From: Maribacter aquivivus
Lineage (GTDB): Bacteria; Bacteroidota; Bacteroidia; Flavobacteriales; Flavobacteriaceae
Direction of reading: 5' to 3'
DNA: 64,000 nt
Assembly: GCF_900142175.1 (NCBI RefSeq)
Contig: NZ_FQZX01000002.1
Span: forward strand, 1,109,063-1,173,062
The position numbers were made by a program, and so were the translations under genes. Below are positions 46,500-55,387 of the stretch, in pieces (within the stretch, counting starts at the first letter, position 1; the number at the start of each line of letters is the position of its first letter). The notes under the pieces were generated by a model, which made no database searches, had not been told where the DNA came from, and worked only from the letters and a program-made list of their open reading frames with translations.

Positions 46500-46537
46500 A
46501 ATATAAATTATTTAAGGGTTAATGATAATTTACACTG

Positions 46538-46545
46538 CAAACATA
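46538..46545 (-). promoter_or_regulatory. -7 promoter element of the secreted protein gene
   Basis: On the minus strand TATGTTTG matches TAnnTTTG exactly, 39 bases before the start codon. No TTG occupies the expected -33 window. Confidence 0.4.
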
Positions 46546-46627
46546 CAGCCGTTATAAAGCTCTCACTACATCATATTTTCCCAATTTATGTGCTATTTTA
46601 ACCACCTTACATAGCCATTCTTACCTC

Positions 46628-46661
46628 TTGGATAAGATTCCATATATTTTGGTTAATTTTG
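46628..46661 (+). promoter_or_regulatory. Putative promoter of the AraC-family gene
   Basis: TTG (46628-46630), 23 bases, then TAATTTTG (46654-46661, exact TAnnTTTG). This leaves about 45 bases of leader before the ATG at 46715. Confidence 0.5.
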
Positions 46662-46714
46662 CAAATAACATACAAAATAGGATGTTTAATTTTATAGTAT
46701 AAACCCAAAATAAA

Positions 46715-47587
46715 ATGGTAAAGCAAAAACCTACATTTGAAGCTATAAAGCCAGATTTCGGTCATTCTTTTACATATCAGAAGTTTGATGAACATAAACT
46801 GAACAAAAATAATCTTTGGCACTACCACCCAGAGCTTGAGTTAGTATATGTAAACGGTGGGTCTGGAAAAAGACAAATTGGTAGTCATGTATCGTACTAT
46901 ACAAACGGTGACCTTATATTAATAGGTAGTAATCTACCTCATTGCGGCTTTACAGATGCCCTTACCGGCAATACTAGCGAAACAGTTGTTCAGATGAAGT
47001 TAGATTTCTTAGGACCAGATTTCTTTGACCTTCCTGAAATGAAGAAAATAGCGAGCTTGTTTAATAGCGCTAGTGGCGGAATTGCCTTTTCTGGTAAGAC
47101 AAAACGAAAAATAGGCGACAAAATGGAGGTTTTAGAATATCAGACAGATTTTCAAAGGCTACTTTCTATCCTCAACATATTGAATGAACTAGGAAATTCA
47201 GAAGATATGCGATTGTTGAATGCAGAGGGATTTTCATTTACTACCGATGTGAAAGATAATGATCGTATTAATATCGTATTCAATCACGTAAAAAATAATT
47301 TTAAAGAAGAACTGACACTCGAAGAGATATCTACTATGGTGAGTATGACCATACCATCTTTCTGTAGATACTTTAAAAAAATTACGAATAAAACATACAT
47401 ACAATTCGTTAATGAATATCGTTTGGTACATGCTTCTAAACTTTTGGCAGAAAAACCAATGAGTATTACAGAGGTTTGTTTTGAATGCGGATTCAATAAC
47501 TTCTCTCATTTCAATAAATCTTTCAAAGCATTTACAGGTCAAAATCCGTCGGAGTACCGTAATGAACTAAAGAATGTTTTGGTGTAA
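46715..47587 (+). CDS. AraC-family transcriptional regulator with cupin sensor
   Basis: This 290-residue regulator has an N-terminal cupin-like sensor domain with YHPELELVYVNGGSGKRQIG (core) and GDLILIGSNLPHCGF. A C-terminal AraC double helix-turn-helix domain follows from about residue 185: LTLEEISTMVSMTIPSFCRYFKK (core), then EVCFECGFNNFSHFNKSFKAFTGQNPSEYR (core), with the typical GF.N.S.F.K.FK..G..P..YR pattern. Ligand and target genes are unknown. It may autoregulate or control the divergent secreted gene. Confidence 0.9.
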   Translation: MVKQKPTFEAIKPDFGHSFTYQKFDEHKLNKNNLWHYHPELELVYVNGGSGKRQIGSHVSYYTNGDLILIGSNLPHCGFTDALTGNTSETVVQMKLDFLGPDFFDLPEMKKIASLFNSASGGIAFSGKTKRKIGDKMEVLEYQTDFQRLLSILNILNELGNSEDMRLLNAEGFSFTTDVKDNDRINIVFNHVKNNFKEELTLEEISTMVSMTIPSFCRYFKKITNKTYIQFVNEYRLVHASKLLAEKPMSITEVCFECGFNNFSHFNKSFKAFTGQNPSEYRNELKNVLV

Positions 47588-47618
47588 GTAGTATACCTTA
47601 TATATAGTACTAATAGTT

Positions 47619-47667
47619 TAAAGCAATCTGGATGGTGAATTAACTCATCATCCAGATTGCTTTTTTT
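47619..47667 (+). terminator. Intrinsic terminator after the AraC gene
   Basis: Long near-perfect stem AAGCAATCTGGATG (47621-47634) with CATCCAGATTGCTT (47648-47662 region), followed by a T-run. Confidence 0.85.
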
Positions 47668-47746
47668 GTAATCCATTCTTATAGAGTTAGAAAAAATGGA
47701 TACGTGTTCTTTACATTATATTATGATGCAGTACCTTTATATTGCT

Positions 47747-48025
47747 ATGATTAAAGAATTTACAGAAAGAGAACTAGACCGTATTATAGAAATGGCATGG
47801 GAAGACCGTACGCCATTTGAAGCCATTACTTTTCAATTTGGTATTAGCGAACAAGAGACTATCGAAGTCATGCGTCGCGAAATGAAACCAAGTAGTTTTA
47901 GAATGTGGCGCAAACGTGTTCAAGGTCGCGCAACAAAACATGCTAAATTAAGATCCGATGAAATGGACAGATTTAGATGTTCTAGACAGCGCAACATTAG
48001 CGGTAATAAAATATCAAAAAGATAA
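47747..48025 (+). CDS. TIGR03643 family protein
   Basis: This 92-residue protein starts at MIKEFTERELDRIIEMAWED. I chose the ATG at 47747 because TIGR03643 proteins begin near there, and residues upstream are not family-like. The signature FEAITFQFGISEQETIEVMR and SFRMWRKRVQGRATKH (core) is clear. The family is a small helical, DNA-binding-like domain of unknown function, often found near cryptochrome or photolyase genes in other bacteria (recollection). It abuts the S1/P1 nuclease gene tail-to-tail with no intervening base. Confidence 0.85.
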   Translation: MIKEFTERELDRIIEMAWEDRTPFEAITFQFGISEQETIEVMRREMKPSSFRMWRKRVQGRATKHAKLRSDEMDRFRCSRQRNISGNKISKR

Positions 48026-48799
48026 TTATTTAAAAGCCTCGTTCAATACTGCAGCAAGGCGAACTCCTCCTTTTTGTAACTGATCGGCAGCAGTATCCCA
48101 CCAGTCATAACTGTATCGGTAGCTAAGTTTTTCGCCGGGTTCTACCGATGCATAAACTTTCTCTGCCAATAAATGAGATTCTTCTACCCAGTCAAGCAAA
48201 CTACCGCTTTGTAAAAATTTAATTTGCTCTTTAGACATCTCAGGGTATTCAGTAGCGAGTTCTGTAAAACTCATTCCGTTTTCGTTAATCATATTAGAAT
48301 CCCAAACTCTATGTAAGTTGGTACCACTACCAAACCATTGTAGCTGTATATCATTACCTCCTTTATCCTCTCCTCTGCCCACATGCATAGGTTGGTGCAA
48401 ATCTCCAATTAAATGAACTAGAAATTTTAAATAGAAGGCTTTATCCTCTTTACTACTTTTTTCGTTTTTTATAATTTCTAAACAAGTATTTACCCCTTGT
48501 ACCAAATCGCCATATTCATTCTTCTCAATTTGTGCATATGTCTTACCAAAAGGAATATTCACGTAATGCCACGCACTAAATTTGCGATATGCACGATCAG
48601 ATTTTATTTCATCGCCAAAATTGGCTACGGCAGCTAAACTTTCTCCATCTAACAAACTTTCAATGGCACGTTTTGCTTTTTTACTCAAATGTTGCTCAGC
48701 TACTTCACCAACAACTCTATGCCCAGTTTTTGACCAATACATATCATTTGCAAAGGTGAAATTCGTTACCAAAAACAATAAAATAATACAATTTTTCAT
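48026..48799 (-). CDS. S1/P1-type zinc nuclease, secreted
   Basis: This 257-residue secreted nuclease has a signal peptide (residues 1-17, ILLFLVTNFTFAND). I start at 48799 because the upstream in-frame extension is not signal-like. Zinc ligands are spread over the family motifs WSKTGHRVVGEVAEQHL near residue 21, SAWHYVNIPFG near residue 78 and LKFLVHLIGDLHQPMHVGRG (core) near residue 118. It cleaves single-stranded DNA and RNA in the periplasm or outside the cell. It diverges from the class A PBP gene. Confidence 0.9.
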   Translation of the reverse strand: MKNCIILLFLVTNFTFANDMYWSKTGHRVVGEVAEQHLSKKAKRAIESLLDGESLAAVANFGDEIKSDRAYRKFSAWHYVNIPFGKTYAQIEKNEYGDLVQGVNTCLEIIKNEKSSKEDKAFYLKFLVHLIGDLHQPMHVGRGEDKGGNDIQLQWFGSGTNLHRVWDSNMINENGMSFTELATEYPEMSKEQIKFLQSGSLLDWVEESHLLAEKVYASVEPGEKLSYRYSYDWWDTAADQLQKGGVRLAAVLNEAFK

Positions 48800-48814
48800 C
48801 ACTATAATTTTATC

Positions 48815-48822
48815 CAAAAATA
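48815..48822 (-). promoter_or_regulatory. -7 promoter element of the S1/P1 nuclease gene
   Basis: On the minus strand TATTTTTG matches TAnnTTTG exactly, 16 bases before the nuclease start codon. No clear TTG lies at the -33 distance. Confidence 0.35.
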
Positions 48823-48842
48823 GTACAACATACTTTAAGGTA

Positions 48843-48870
48843 TTGTTAAAACTTGGTAAGATTAAATTTA
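48843..48870 (+). promoter_or_regulatory. Putative promoter of the class A PBP gene
   Basis: TTG (48843-48845), 17 bases, then TAAATTTA (48863-48870), one mismatch to TAnnTTTG, 18 bases before the ATG at 48888. It overlaps the divergent control region of the S1/P1 nuclease. Confidence 0.45.
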
Positions 48871-48887
48871 TATCTGAACTTGCGTAT

Positions 48888-51149
48888 ATGAAGAAGAAGA
48901 CGAGAAAATCATCTAAACGAAAACTAAGCATTCGTAAAATAATAGGCTTGGGCATAGTAAGTCTTTTTGCATTATTTATCATATTTATAGGTAGTGTCAA
49001 CATAGGCTTATGGGGTAAAATTCCCTCTAAAAAAGAACTCTCTAATTTTCAATACCAAATGGCTTCTGAAGTTTATTCGGCAGATAGTATATTGATCGGT
49101 AAATATTATTTGTACGACAGGCAACCAGTTGCTTTTACCGATTTTCCAGAAGATTTATTACATGCATTAATCGCGATCGAAGATGAGCGTTTTTACGAAC
49201 ACTCTGGTGTTGATATTAGAAGTTTAATTAGGGTCGGTTTTAAAACAGTTCTTTTAGGTGACAACTCTTCTGGCGGTGGCAGTACACTTACGCAACAGTT
49301 GGCTAAAAATCTATATCCTAGAAGAGAGCGAAATAAAACCAATATTGTGGTTGACAAGGTGAAAGAAATGATTATCGCTAAAAGGTTGGAGAAGATTTTT
49401 ACGAAAGATGAGATTCTTACCAATTACCTAAATACCGTTTCTTTTGGTGATAACACCTTTGGTATTGAAAGCGCCGCTCTTAAGTTTTTCAACTCTAGCA
49501 CTAAAGATATAACCGCTACCCAAGCCGCTACTTTAGTAGGTATGCTAAAAGCTACTTATGGTTATAACCCAAGAATATTTCCTGAGAAAAGTCTAGGCAG
49601 ACGTAATTTGGTATTACGTGCTATGTATAACAATGATTTTATCTCAGAAGAACAGGTAGCACAATACTCTCAAGAAGGTCTTAATTTAGACTATAGAGAG
49701 TTCGATTATAATGCCGGAATTGCGCCTTACTTCAGAGAAGAGGTTCGTAAAGAAATGCTGCGTTGGATTGCCGAGCAAAACGAAGCCGATACCGATTACA
49801 ATATCTATACATCAGGATTAAAAATTTACACTACCCTAAACTATAAAATGCAAAAATTGGCTGAAGATGTCATGGCAGCACACATGACCAAATTGCAGCA
49901 TAGTTTTGAAAAAAGTTATGGGTCTAATGCACCTTGGTTAAAAGACAAAAAGTTGATGGAAAAAATAGCCAAGCGAACACCTACATATAAAAGACTACAG
50001 AAAATAGGCTTGTCCCATGCGCAAATTATAGATAGCCTATCTAAAGACAAACAAAATATGACTTTCAAATCATGGCAAAAAGATGAAGAAACTACCGCCA
50101 GTACTATGGATAGTATTCAGCATTACACCAAGTTCTTAAATACCGGTTCTTTAGCCGTAGACCCTACTAATGGCGATATTTTGGTATGGATCGGCGGCAT
50201 CAATTTTGAACAATATAAGTATGATCATATCTCGCAAAGTAAACGCCAAGTTGGTTCTACATTCAAACCCATTGTATATACCACTGCTGTAGAACAAGGT
50301 ATTTCTCCATGTACTTATTTCTCCGCCGAAGAAATTGAATATGATAATCTAAAAGGATGGTCACCTTCTAATTCTGGCAATAAAGATGAAGCATACCTCA
50401 ACTACTCAATGGAAGAAGGTTTAAGCAATTCAATCAATACCATTGCTGTAAAAGTATTGGAGCAAGCCGGTATTGGTAATGTTTTAGACATGGCAAAAAG
50501 CATGGGTATTGAAGATAAATTACCCAATGAAGCTTCAATAGCTCTAGGTACAGGTGAAATCAAAATCATCGATTTGGCACAAGCTTACACCAGTTATGCG
50601 AATAATGGAAAGCATATTCAACCGAATTTAATCAAAAGCATATCTAACCATAAAGACTCCGTTTTAGTTGAATTTAAGTCCAAATTGAACCAAAAATCCG
50701 CTTTTTCGAAAGAAACTAGCCAAATAATGATTGAAATGATGAAATCAACAATCAATTCTGGAACAGCTGCTAGACTTAGAAATACATACGGACTCAAAAA
50801 TGATATTGCCGGTAAAACTGGTACTACTCAAAATAATAAAGATGCCTGGTTCGTTGCCCTGACTCCGAAACTGGTTCATATTACCTGGGTAGGTCTTGAT
50901 CAACATGAAATCGGATTCAGTAATACTAGTATTGGGCAAGGTGCAAATGCCGCTCTACCCCTATTTGCACTATGGATGCAAGAATTGAACAAAGACAAAG
51001 ATTTTAATAGGTACACCAAATCTAATTTTCCAAAACCTTCTAATTCTGTATTAGAAGCATTGAATTGCGATCCAATTAAACGTGACGGATTTTTCAAACG
51101 TCTTTTTAAAAATCCGAATAAAAAGAAGAACAAAAAGTTTAACGGATAA
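48888..51149 (+). CDS. Class A penicillin-binding protein (bifunctional)
   Basis: This 753-residue protein polymerises and cross-links peptidoglycan. I start at the ATG at 48888 because the upstream in-frame extension reads through the opposite-strand nuclease region. Residues 15-38 form the membrane anchor. The GT51 glycosyltransferase has EDERFYEHSGVD (catalytic Glu near residue 98) and GGGSTLTQQLAKNLYPR. The transpeptidase domain has STFKPIVYTT (SxxK serine), SNSINT (SxN) and KTGTTQNNKDAWF (KTG). All three motifs are intact. Confidence 0.94.
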   Translation: MKKKTRKSSKRKLSIRKIIGLGIVSLFALFIIFIGSVNIGLWGKIPSKKELSNFQYQMASEVYSADSILIGKYYLYDRQPVAFTDFPEDLLHALIAIEDERFYEHSGVDIRSLIRVGFKTVLLGDNSSGGGSTLTQQLAKNLYPRRERNKTNIVVDKVKEMIIAKRLEKIFTKDEILTNYLNTVSFGDNTFGIESAALKFFNSSTKDITATQAATLVGMLKATYGYNPRIFPEKSLGRRNLVLRAMYNNDFISEEQVAQYSQEGLNLDYREFDYNAGIAPYFREEVRKEMLRWIAEQNEADTDYNIYTSGLKIYTTLNYKMQKLAEDVMAAHMTKLQHSFEKSYGSNAPWLKDKKLMEKIAKRTPTYKRLQKIGLSHAQIIDSLSKDKQNMTFKSWQKDEETTASTMDSIQHYTKFLNTGSLAVDPTNGDILVWIGGINFEQYKYDHISQSKRQVGSTFKPIVYTTAVEQGISPCTYFSAEEIEYDNLKGWSPSNSGNKDEAYLNYSMEEGLSNSINTIAVKVLEQAGIGNVLDMAKSMGIEDKLPNEASIALGTGEIKIIDLAQAYTSYANNGKHIQPNLIKSISNHKDSVLVEFKSKLNQKSAFSKETSQIMIEMMKSTINSGTAARLRNTYGLKNDIAGKTGTTQNNKDAWFVALTPKLVHITWVGLDQHEIGFSNTSIGQGANAALPLFALWMQELNKDKDFNRYTKSNFPKPSNSVLEALNCDPIKRDGFFKRLFKNPNKKKNKKFNG

Positions 51150-51235
51150 TTGAATTTTTAGTCAATTTTCATCTCAATCGTGATTTGCATCATTTAATTT
51201 GATATATTTATGATATCATTTTAATATCACAAATT

Positions 51236-52087
51236 ATGAAAGTAGAGAAAATTCACAAAGCGCAAAATGGCTACGTAATGCTTTTTGTCGCATTAGCGCT
51301 ATTAGTTGGGGGTATTGCACTTCTTAGAATCTATGTTGGTGCATTTATGATTTTTGCAGCATTATTCATGTGTGCAGGTTTTGTACTGGTGAATCCGAAT
51401 AGTTCAAGAGTTTTACTTCTATTTGGTAAGTATATAGGTACAATTAAAGAGAATGGCCTGTTTTGGGCGAACCCCTTATACACGAAAAAAAGAATTTCAC
51501 TAAGAGCTAGTAACTTTGATAGTGAACGATTAAAAGTTAATGACAAGCTAGGTAACCCGGTTATGATCAGCACCATTCTTGTTTGGCGCGTAACCAACAC
51601 CTACAAAGCTGCTTTCGATGTTGATGATTATCAAAATTTTGTACGAGTACAGACTGACGCCGCAGTTAGAAAACTAGCGAGTATGTACCCATACGATAAT
51701 TTTGCAGATGAAGGACTTGACGAAGATATTACACTAAGATCCAGCGTTAACGAGGTAAGTGAAGCGCTAGAGAAAGAACTGCAAGAACGCCTTTCTATGG
51801 CAGGCATAGAGGTATTGGAAGCACGAATTGGGTATTTAGCATATGCACAAGAAATAGCAAATGCAATGCTACGAAGACAACAGGCTACAGCCATTGTTGC
51901 TGCAAGACATAAAATTGTAGAAGGTGCCGTAAGTATGGTAGAGATGGCTTTAGAAGAGTTGAGTAAAAAGAATTTGGTAGATTTAGATGATGAAAGAAAA
52001 TCTGCAATGGTAAGTAATCTAATGGTTGTTCTATGTTCAGATAAAGATGTTTCACCTATAGTTAATACTGGTACCTTAAACCATTAA
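51236..52087 (+). CDS. SPFH/Band 7 family membrane protein
   Basis: This 283-residue protein has two adjacent membrane segments (residues 16-34 and 36-54), then an SPFH domain: GFVLVNPNSSRVLLLFGKY with KENGLFWANPLY, ASNFDSERLKVNDKLGNP and LVWRVTNTYKAAFDVDDY (core). A C-terminal coiled coil has AYAQEIANAMLRRQQATAIVAARH. This matches a stomatin-like subgroup. It probably oligomerises into membrane scaffolds. It is followed 32 bases later by an Arc-like DNA-binding mini-gene. Confidence 0.9.
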   Translation: MKVEKIHKAQNGYVMLFVALALLVGGIALLRIYVGAFMIFAALFMCAGFVLVNPNSSRVLLLFGKYIGTIKENGLFWANPLYTKKRISLRASNFDSERLKVNDKLGNPVMISTILVWRVTNTYKAAFDVDDYQNFVRVQTDAAVRKLASMYPYDNFADEGLDEDITLRSSVNEVSEALEKELQERLSMAGIEVLEARIGYLAYAQEIANAMLRRQQATAIVAARHKIVEGAVSMVEMALEELSKKNLVDLDDERKSAMVSNLMVVLCSDKDVSPIVNTGTLNH

Positions 52088-52119
52088 ACAAGGGCTACAA
52101 TTCATATTTTTGTTATTAG

Positions 52120-52287
52120 ATGAGTAAGAAAAAACCTTTTGCACTACGTGTCAACGAAGAAATGCTGCAGGCTATTGAAAAATGGGCTGCAGATGAGTTT
52201 CGTAGTACCAATGGGCAAATTGAGTGGATCTTAATGAAGGCTTTAAAAGAAGCTAAAAGAGAACCCAAATCAAATAAACCAAAATGA
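52120..52287 (+). CDS. Arc-family (ribbon-helix-helix) small protein
   Basis: This 55-residue protein is MSKKKPFALRVNEEMLQAIE then KWAADEFRSTNGQIEWILMK, ending KPK. PFALRVNEEMLQAIEKWA is the beta-strand plus helix A of a ribbon-helix-helix (Arc/MetJ-type) domain, and FRSTNGQIEWILMKALKEA is helix B. It is shorter than many annotated genes but fully in frame with a good ATG 32 bases after the SPFH stop. It likely binds DNA or sits as a partner of the SPFH protein; family Arc proteins commonly follow SPFH genes (recollection). Confidence 0.85.
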   Translation: MSKKKPFALRVNEEMLQAIEKWAADEFRSTNGQIEWILMKALKEAKREPKSNKPK

Positions 52288-52340
52288 GTTTGGCATTTAT
52301 TTAACAAAACAAAATCTTAAATTTGGTCAACTGCCAAACT

Positions 52341-54548
52341 ATGACCAAAATGACCAAACACTTAGGTACCCTAGTACTTATACTTTTTTGCTATTCTTTA
52401 CATGCGCAAATTTCAGATAAATCATTTGTAGTAAAAGAAACAAATGCTAAAATTACCCCAGACGGAATTCTAGATGAACCAAGTTGGGAAACTGCTGACC
52501 AAGCAAACGAGTTTTGGCAATATTTCCCCCTAGACACGGTTCAATCTAAAAAACAGACCGATATAAAGATAATGTATGACAATAACAATCTTTATGTTGG
52601 TATTACTGTATATACTGCTGGTAACGACTATTCTATCCAATCTTTAAAAAGAGATTTTAGAGCTGGTAACAGCGATAATATCACGCTACTTTTCGATACT
52701 TTCAATGACGGTAACAATGCCTTTCTTTTTGGCATCAATCCGTATGGAGTTCGTCGTGAAGGCTTAGTTTCTGGTGGCGGACTAAATTTAAACGGTTTTA
52801 CCATTTCATGGGATGTAAAGTGGCGCGGAGATTCTAAAATTTATGATGGTTATTACACTGCAGAAATGGTTATTCCCTTAACCGCATTTAAGTTTAAAGA
52901 AGGCGTAACCAAATGGCGTTTCAATAGCTATAGATTTGATACCCAATCTAACGAGAATAGTACGTGGACAAATATTCCGCAAAATCAGAATATATACGGA
53001 CTCACCTTTATGGGTGATATGATTTTTGAAAAACCCTTAGGTCAATACAGTACTCCCCTAACTATTATTCCTTATGTAAATATGGGTTCTCAAAAAGACT
53101 TTGAGCTGAATGAATCAAATACCAAAGTTAACGTAGGCGGCGATGCCAAAATCGCTATTGGCAATAGTATGAATTTAGATGTTACGGTAAACCCAGATTT
53201 CTCTCAAGTTGAAGTTGACAATCAGGTAACCAACTTAACACGTTTTGAAGTTTCATTACCAGAAAAGAGACAATTCTTTATTGATAACAGCGATTTATTC
53301 GGCAGTTTTGGTGGTGGTAGAGATGCAAATCCGTTTTTCTCTAGACGAATAGGTATTGCAAAAGACACAGCCGACAATTCCATCGAAAATAAAATTATTG
53401 GTGGTGTTCGTTTAAGCGGCAAGTTAAACAAAGGGCTAAGATTAGGGTTTCTAAATTTACAGACCGCTGAAGATTTAGACGAACAAATTGCATCTAATAA
53501 TAATACCATGTTAGCGCTACAACAAAATGTTTTTGGGCGATCTAATATTGGCATGTTCTTTATTAATAGACAAACTTTTGAAGATTACGAATTTCAAGAT
53601 CCAGATGACCGCTATAATAGAGTTGCAGGTATAGATTACAACCTTATTTCTGACAACAATGTATGGAACGGTAAATTCTATTTACACAAATCTTTTGCCC
53701 ACAATGCAGGAAAAGCAAATCTTTCGTCGGGTGCATTTATGCAGTATAACTCAAGAAACTGGAACTTTTTTGAAGATGCGGTTTACATTGGTGAAGATTT
53801 TAGGTCTGACCTTGGCTTTATTCGTAGAACAGATATTTTTAAATCAGCAACGATGATCGAACGTGTTTTCTGGCCAGAAGATAGCGCCTTGCAAAGCCAT
53901 AGTTTTCAGTTCTTCCCCGTTATGACTTGGAGCCCCGAAAATGATTTTCTTCATACAGATTATGATTTAATGGGCGCTTGGGAGTCGAAATTTAATGACC
54001 AGTCAGAAATCAATGTATCCTATACACATTCTTACACCTATCTTTTTGATGAATTTGACCCAACCGATATAGACGACGCCATACCCTTGCCTAATGAGGT
54101 AGGTTATCATTATAATTATGTTTCATTAGAATATCAATCTGATAGTAGAAAAAGATTTGCCTATTCTATATCACCTACCATGGGGAGCTTTTTTAATGGG
54201 GATAGATTCTCTGTAGGAGCAGAAATGTACTTGAGGTTTCAACCAAAGGTGTTTTTATCGTTAGCAATGAACTATGATAAAATATCGCTACCCGAACCAT
54301 ATTCCAGCACCGATATTTGGCTTATTAGTCCTAAAATAGACGTTACCTTTAGTAAATCTATTTTTTGGTCAACACTAGTACAGTATAGTAATCAAAGAGA
54401 TAATTTAGGTTTCAATTCTAGACTACAATGGCGTTTTGCTCCTTTGTCTGACCTGTTTATCGTTTATAACGATAATTACTTTGTCAACTCCTTTGAGCCA
54501 AAATATAGATCTATCAACCTTAAACTTACCTACTGGTTAAATATCTAA
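52341..54548 (+). CDS. DUF5916 outer-membrane-like protein with CBM9-type domain
   Basis: This 735-residue exported protein has a signal peptide (MTKMTKHLGTLVLILFCYSL then HAQ). An N-terminal carbohydrate-binding family 9-like domain spans about residues 20-210 (KITPDGILDEPSWETADQA, LYVGITVYT, DGYYTAEMVIPLTAFKF). The remainder is the DUF5916 beta-barrel-like region with LPEKRQFFIDNSDLF and many alternating aromatic strands, ending in a C-terminal LTYWLNI barrel strand. The start uses the first ATG; an upstream TTG extension is unlikely. The role is unknown; an outer-membrane channel or binding protein is likely. Confidence 0.8.
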   Translation: MTKMTKHLGTLVLILFCYSLHAQISDKSFVVKETNAKITPDGILDEPSWETADQANEFWQYFPLDTVQSKKQTDIKIMYDNNNLYVGITVYTAGNDYSIQSLKRDFRAGNSDNITLLFDTFNDGNNAFLFGINPYGVRREGLVSGGGLNLNGFTISWDVKWRGDSKIYDGYYTAEMVIPLTAFKFKEGVTKWRFNSYRFDTQSNENSTWTNIPQNQNIYGLTFMGDMIFEKPLGQYSTPLTIIPYVNMGSQKDFELNESNTKVNVGGDAKIAIGNSMNLDVTVNPDFSQVEVDNQVTNLTRFEVSLPEKRQFFIDNSDLFGSFGGGRDANPFFSRRIGIAKDTADNSIENKIIGGVRLSGKLNKGLRLGFLNLQTAEDLDEQIASNNNTMLALQQNVFGRSNIGMFFINRQTFEDYEFQDPDDRYNRVAGIDYNLISDNNVWNGKFYLHKSFAHNAGKANLSSGAFMQYNSRNWNFFEDAVYIGEDFRSDLGFIRRTDIFKSATMIERVFWPEDSALQSHSFQFFPVMTWSPENDFLHTDYDLMGAWESKFNDQSEINVSYTHSYTYLFDEFDPTDIDDAIPLPNEVGYHYNYVSLEYQSDSRKRFAYSISPTMGSFFNGDRFSVGAEMYLRFQPKVFLSLAMNYDKISLPEPYSSTDIWLISPKIDVTFSKSIFWSTLVQYSNQRDNLGFNSRLQWRFAPLSDLFIVYNDNYFVNSFEPKYRSINLKLTYWLNI

Positions 54549-54549
54549 T

Positions 54550-55353
54550 ATGAAGTATAAAATTTTATGTTCAGATTTAGATGGTACATTGCTTTCTTCT
54601 AAAAGTGATGTTTCACTAAATGCTATAGAGCAAATAGGTAAAATAAAAAATGAAACCAAAATCATACTTGTTTCCGCTAGAATGCCTAGTGCAATGTGGT
54701 ATATACAAGAAGACTTAGGTATTACTGACCAACCTATCATTTGCTATAATGGCGCGTTGGTTTTATCAGGTAATAAAGAACTTAATTCCGTGTTCATCCC
54801 TATTGCTATTTTAAAGACTATTCATGATTTATGCGCAGAACTAGAAGCCGATTTAGGATTGTACTATAGTAATGAGTGGTTTGTACCAAAAACTTCTCTA
54901 CGCGTAGAAAAAGAAATTAAATACACCAAATCTACTCCTGTTTTTCAAGATACTGAACAAACATTACAAAATTGGCAAGAGCGTAAAATAGGTGCTCACA
55001 AAATTATGTTGATGTGCACTAAAACAAGTGCAGATATATTGATGCCAATTCTTCAAGAAAAACTAAGTGATTCTCTTAACCTATACCGATCTAATGATAC
55101 GCTTATTGAAATTGCACCAAAATCGGTATCGAAGCTTTCTGCAATTAAACTGCTCATGGAAGAGCATGAATTGCTAACAGACATCATTGCCTTTGGTGAT
55201 AATTACAACGATATTGAAATGCTTGAAAATGTAGGTTGCGGTGTTGCAGTTGCTAATGCACGAGATGAGGTTAAAGCGATTTCAAATTATATTACATTAG
55301 AAAATACAGCAGACGGAGTAGCACATTACATAGCCAATAACTTGGTATATTAA
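54550..55353 (+). CDS. Cof-type HAD-IIB family phosphatase
   Basis: This 267-residue hydrolase of the haloacid dehalogenase superfamily has motif I CSDLDGTLLSSKSD (nucleophile D9, acid D11), motif II ILVSARMPS, motif III K-x near SVSKLSAIKLL and motif IV FGDNYNDIEML. The Cof/YbjI-type C2b cap domain lies between residues 85 and 190. It dephosphorylates sugar phosphates, pyridoxal phosphate or flavin precursors; the substrate is not determinable. It starts 1 base after the DUF5916 stop, so it may be co-transcribed. Confidence 0.92.
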   Translation: MKYKILCSDLDGTLLSSKSDVSLNAIEQIGKIKNETKIILVSARMPSAMWYIQEDLGITDQPIICYNGALVLSGNKELNSVFIPIAILKTIHDLCAELEADLGLYYSNEWFVPKTSLRVEKEIKYTKSTPVFQDTEQTLQNWQERKIGAHKIMLMCTKTSADILMPILQEKLSDSLNLYRSNDTLIEIAPKSVSKLSAIKLLMEEHELLTDIIAFGDNYNDIEMLENVGCGVAVANARDEVKAISNYITLENTADGVAHYIANNLVY

Positions 55354-55354
55354 C

Positions 55355-55362
55355 TATATTTG
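55355..55362 (+). promoter_or_regulatory. -7 promoter element of the DUF819 gene
   Basis: TATATTTG is an exact TAnnTTTG match, 25 bases before the start codon of the DUF819 gene. The nearest TTG is too close (10 bases), so the -33 element is uncertain. Confidence 0.35.
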
Positions 55363-55387
55363 AAACTAGCAACTTACCATACTATTT

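Noticed and set aside
46607..46828. Minus-strand frame of 73 residues over the AraC promoter
   Set aside because: It overlaps the AraC start and promoter and has no family-like sequence; it is an out-of-frame artefact of AT-rich DNA.
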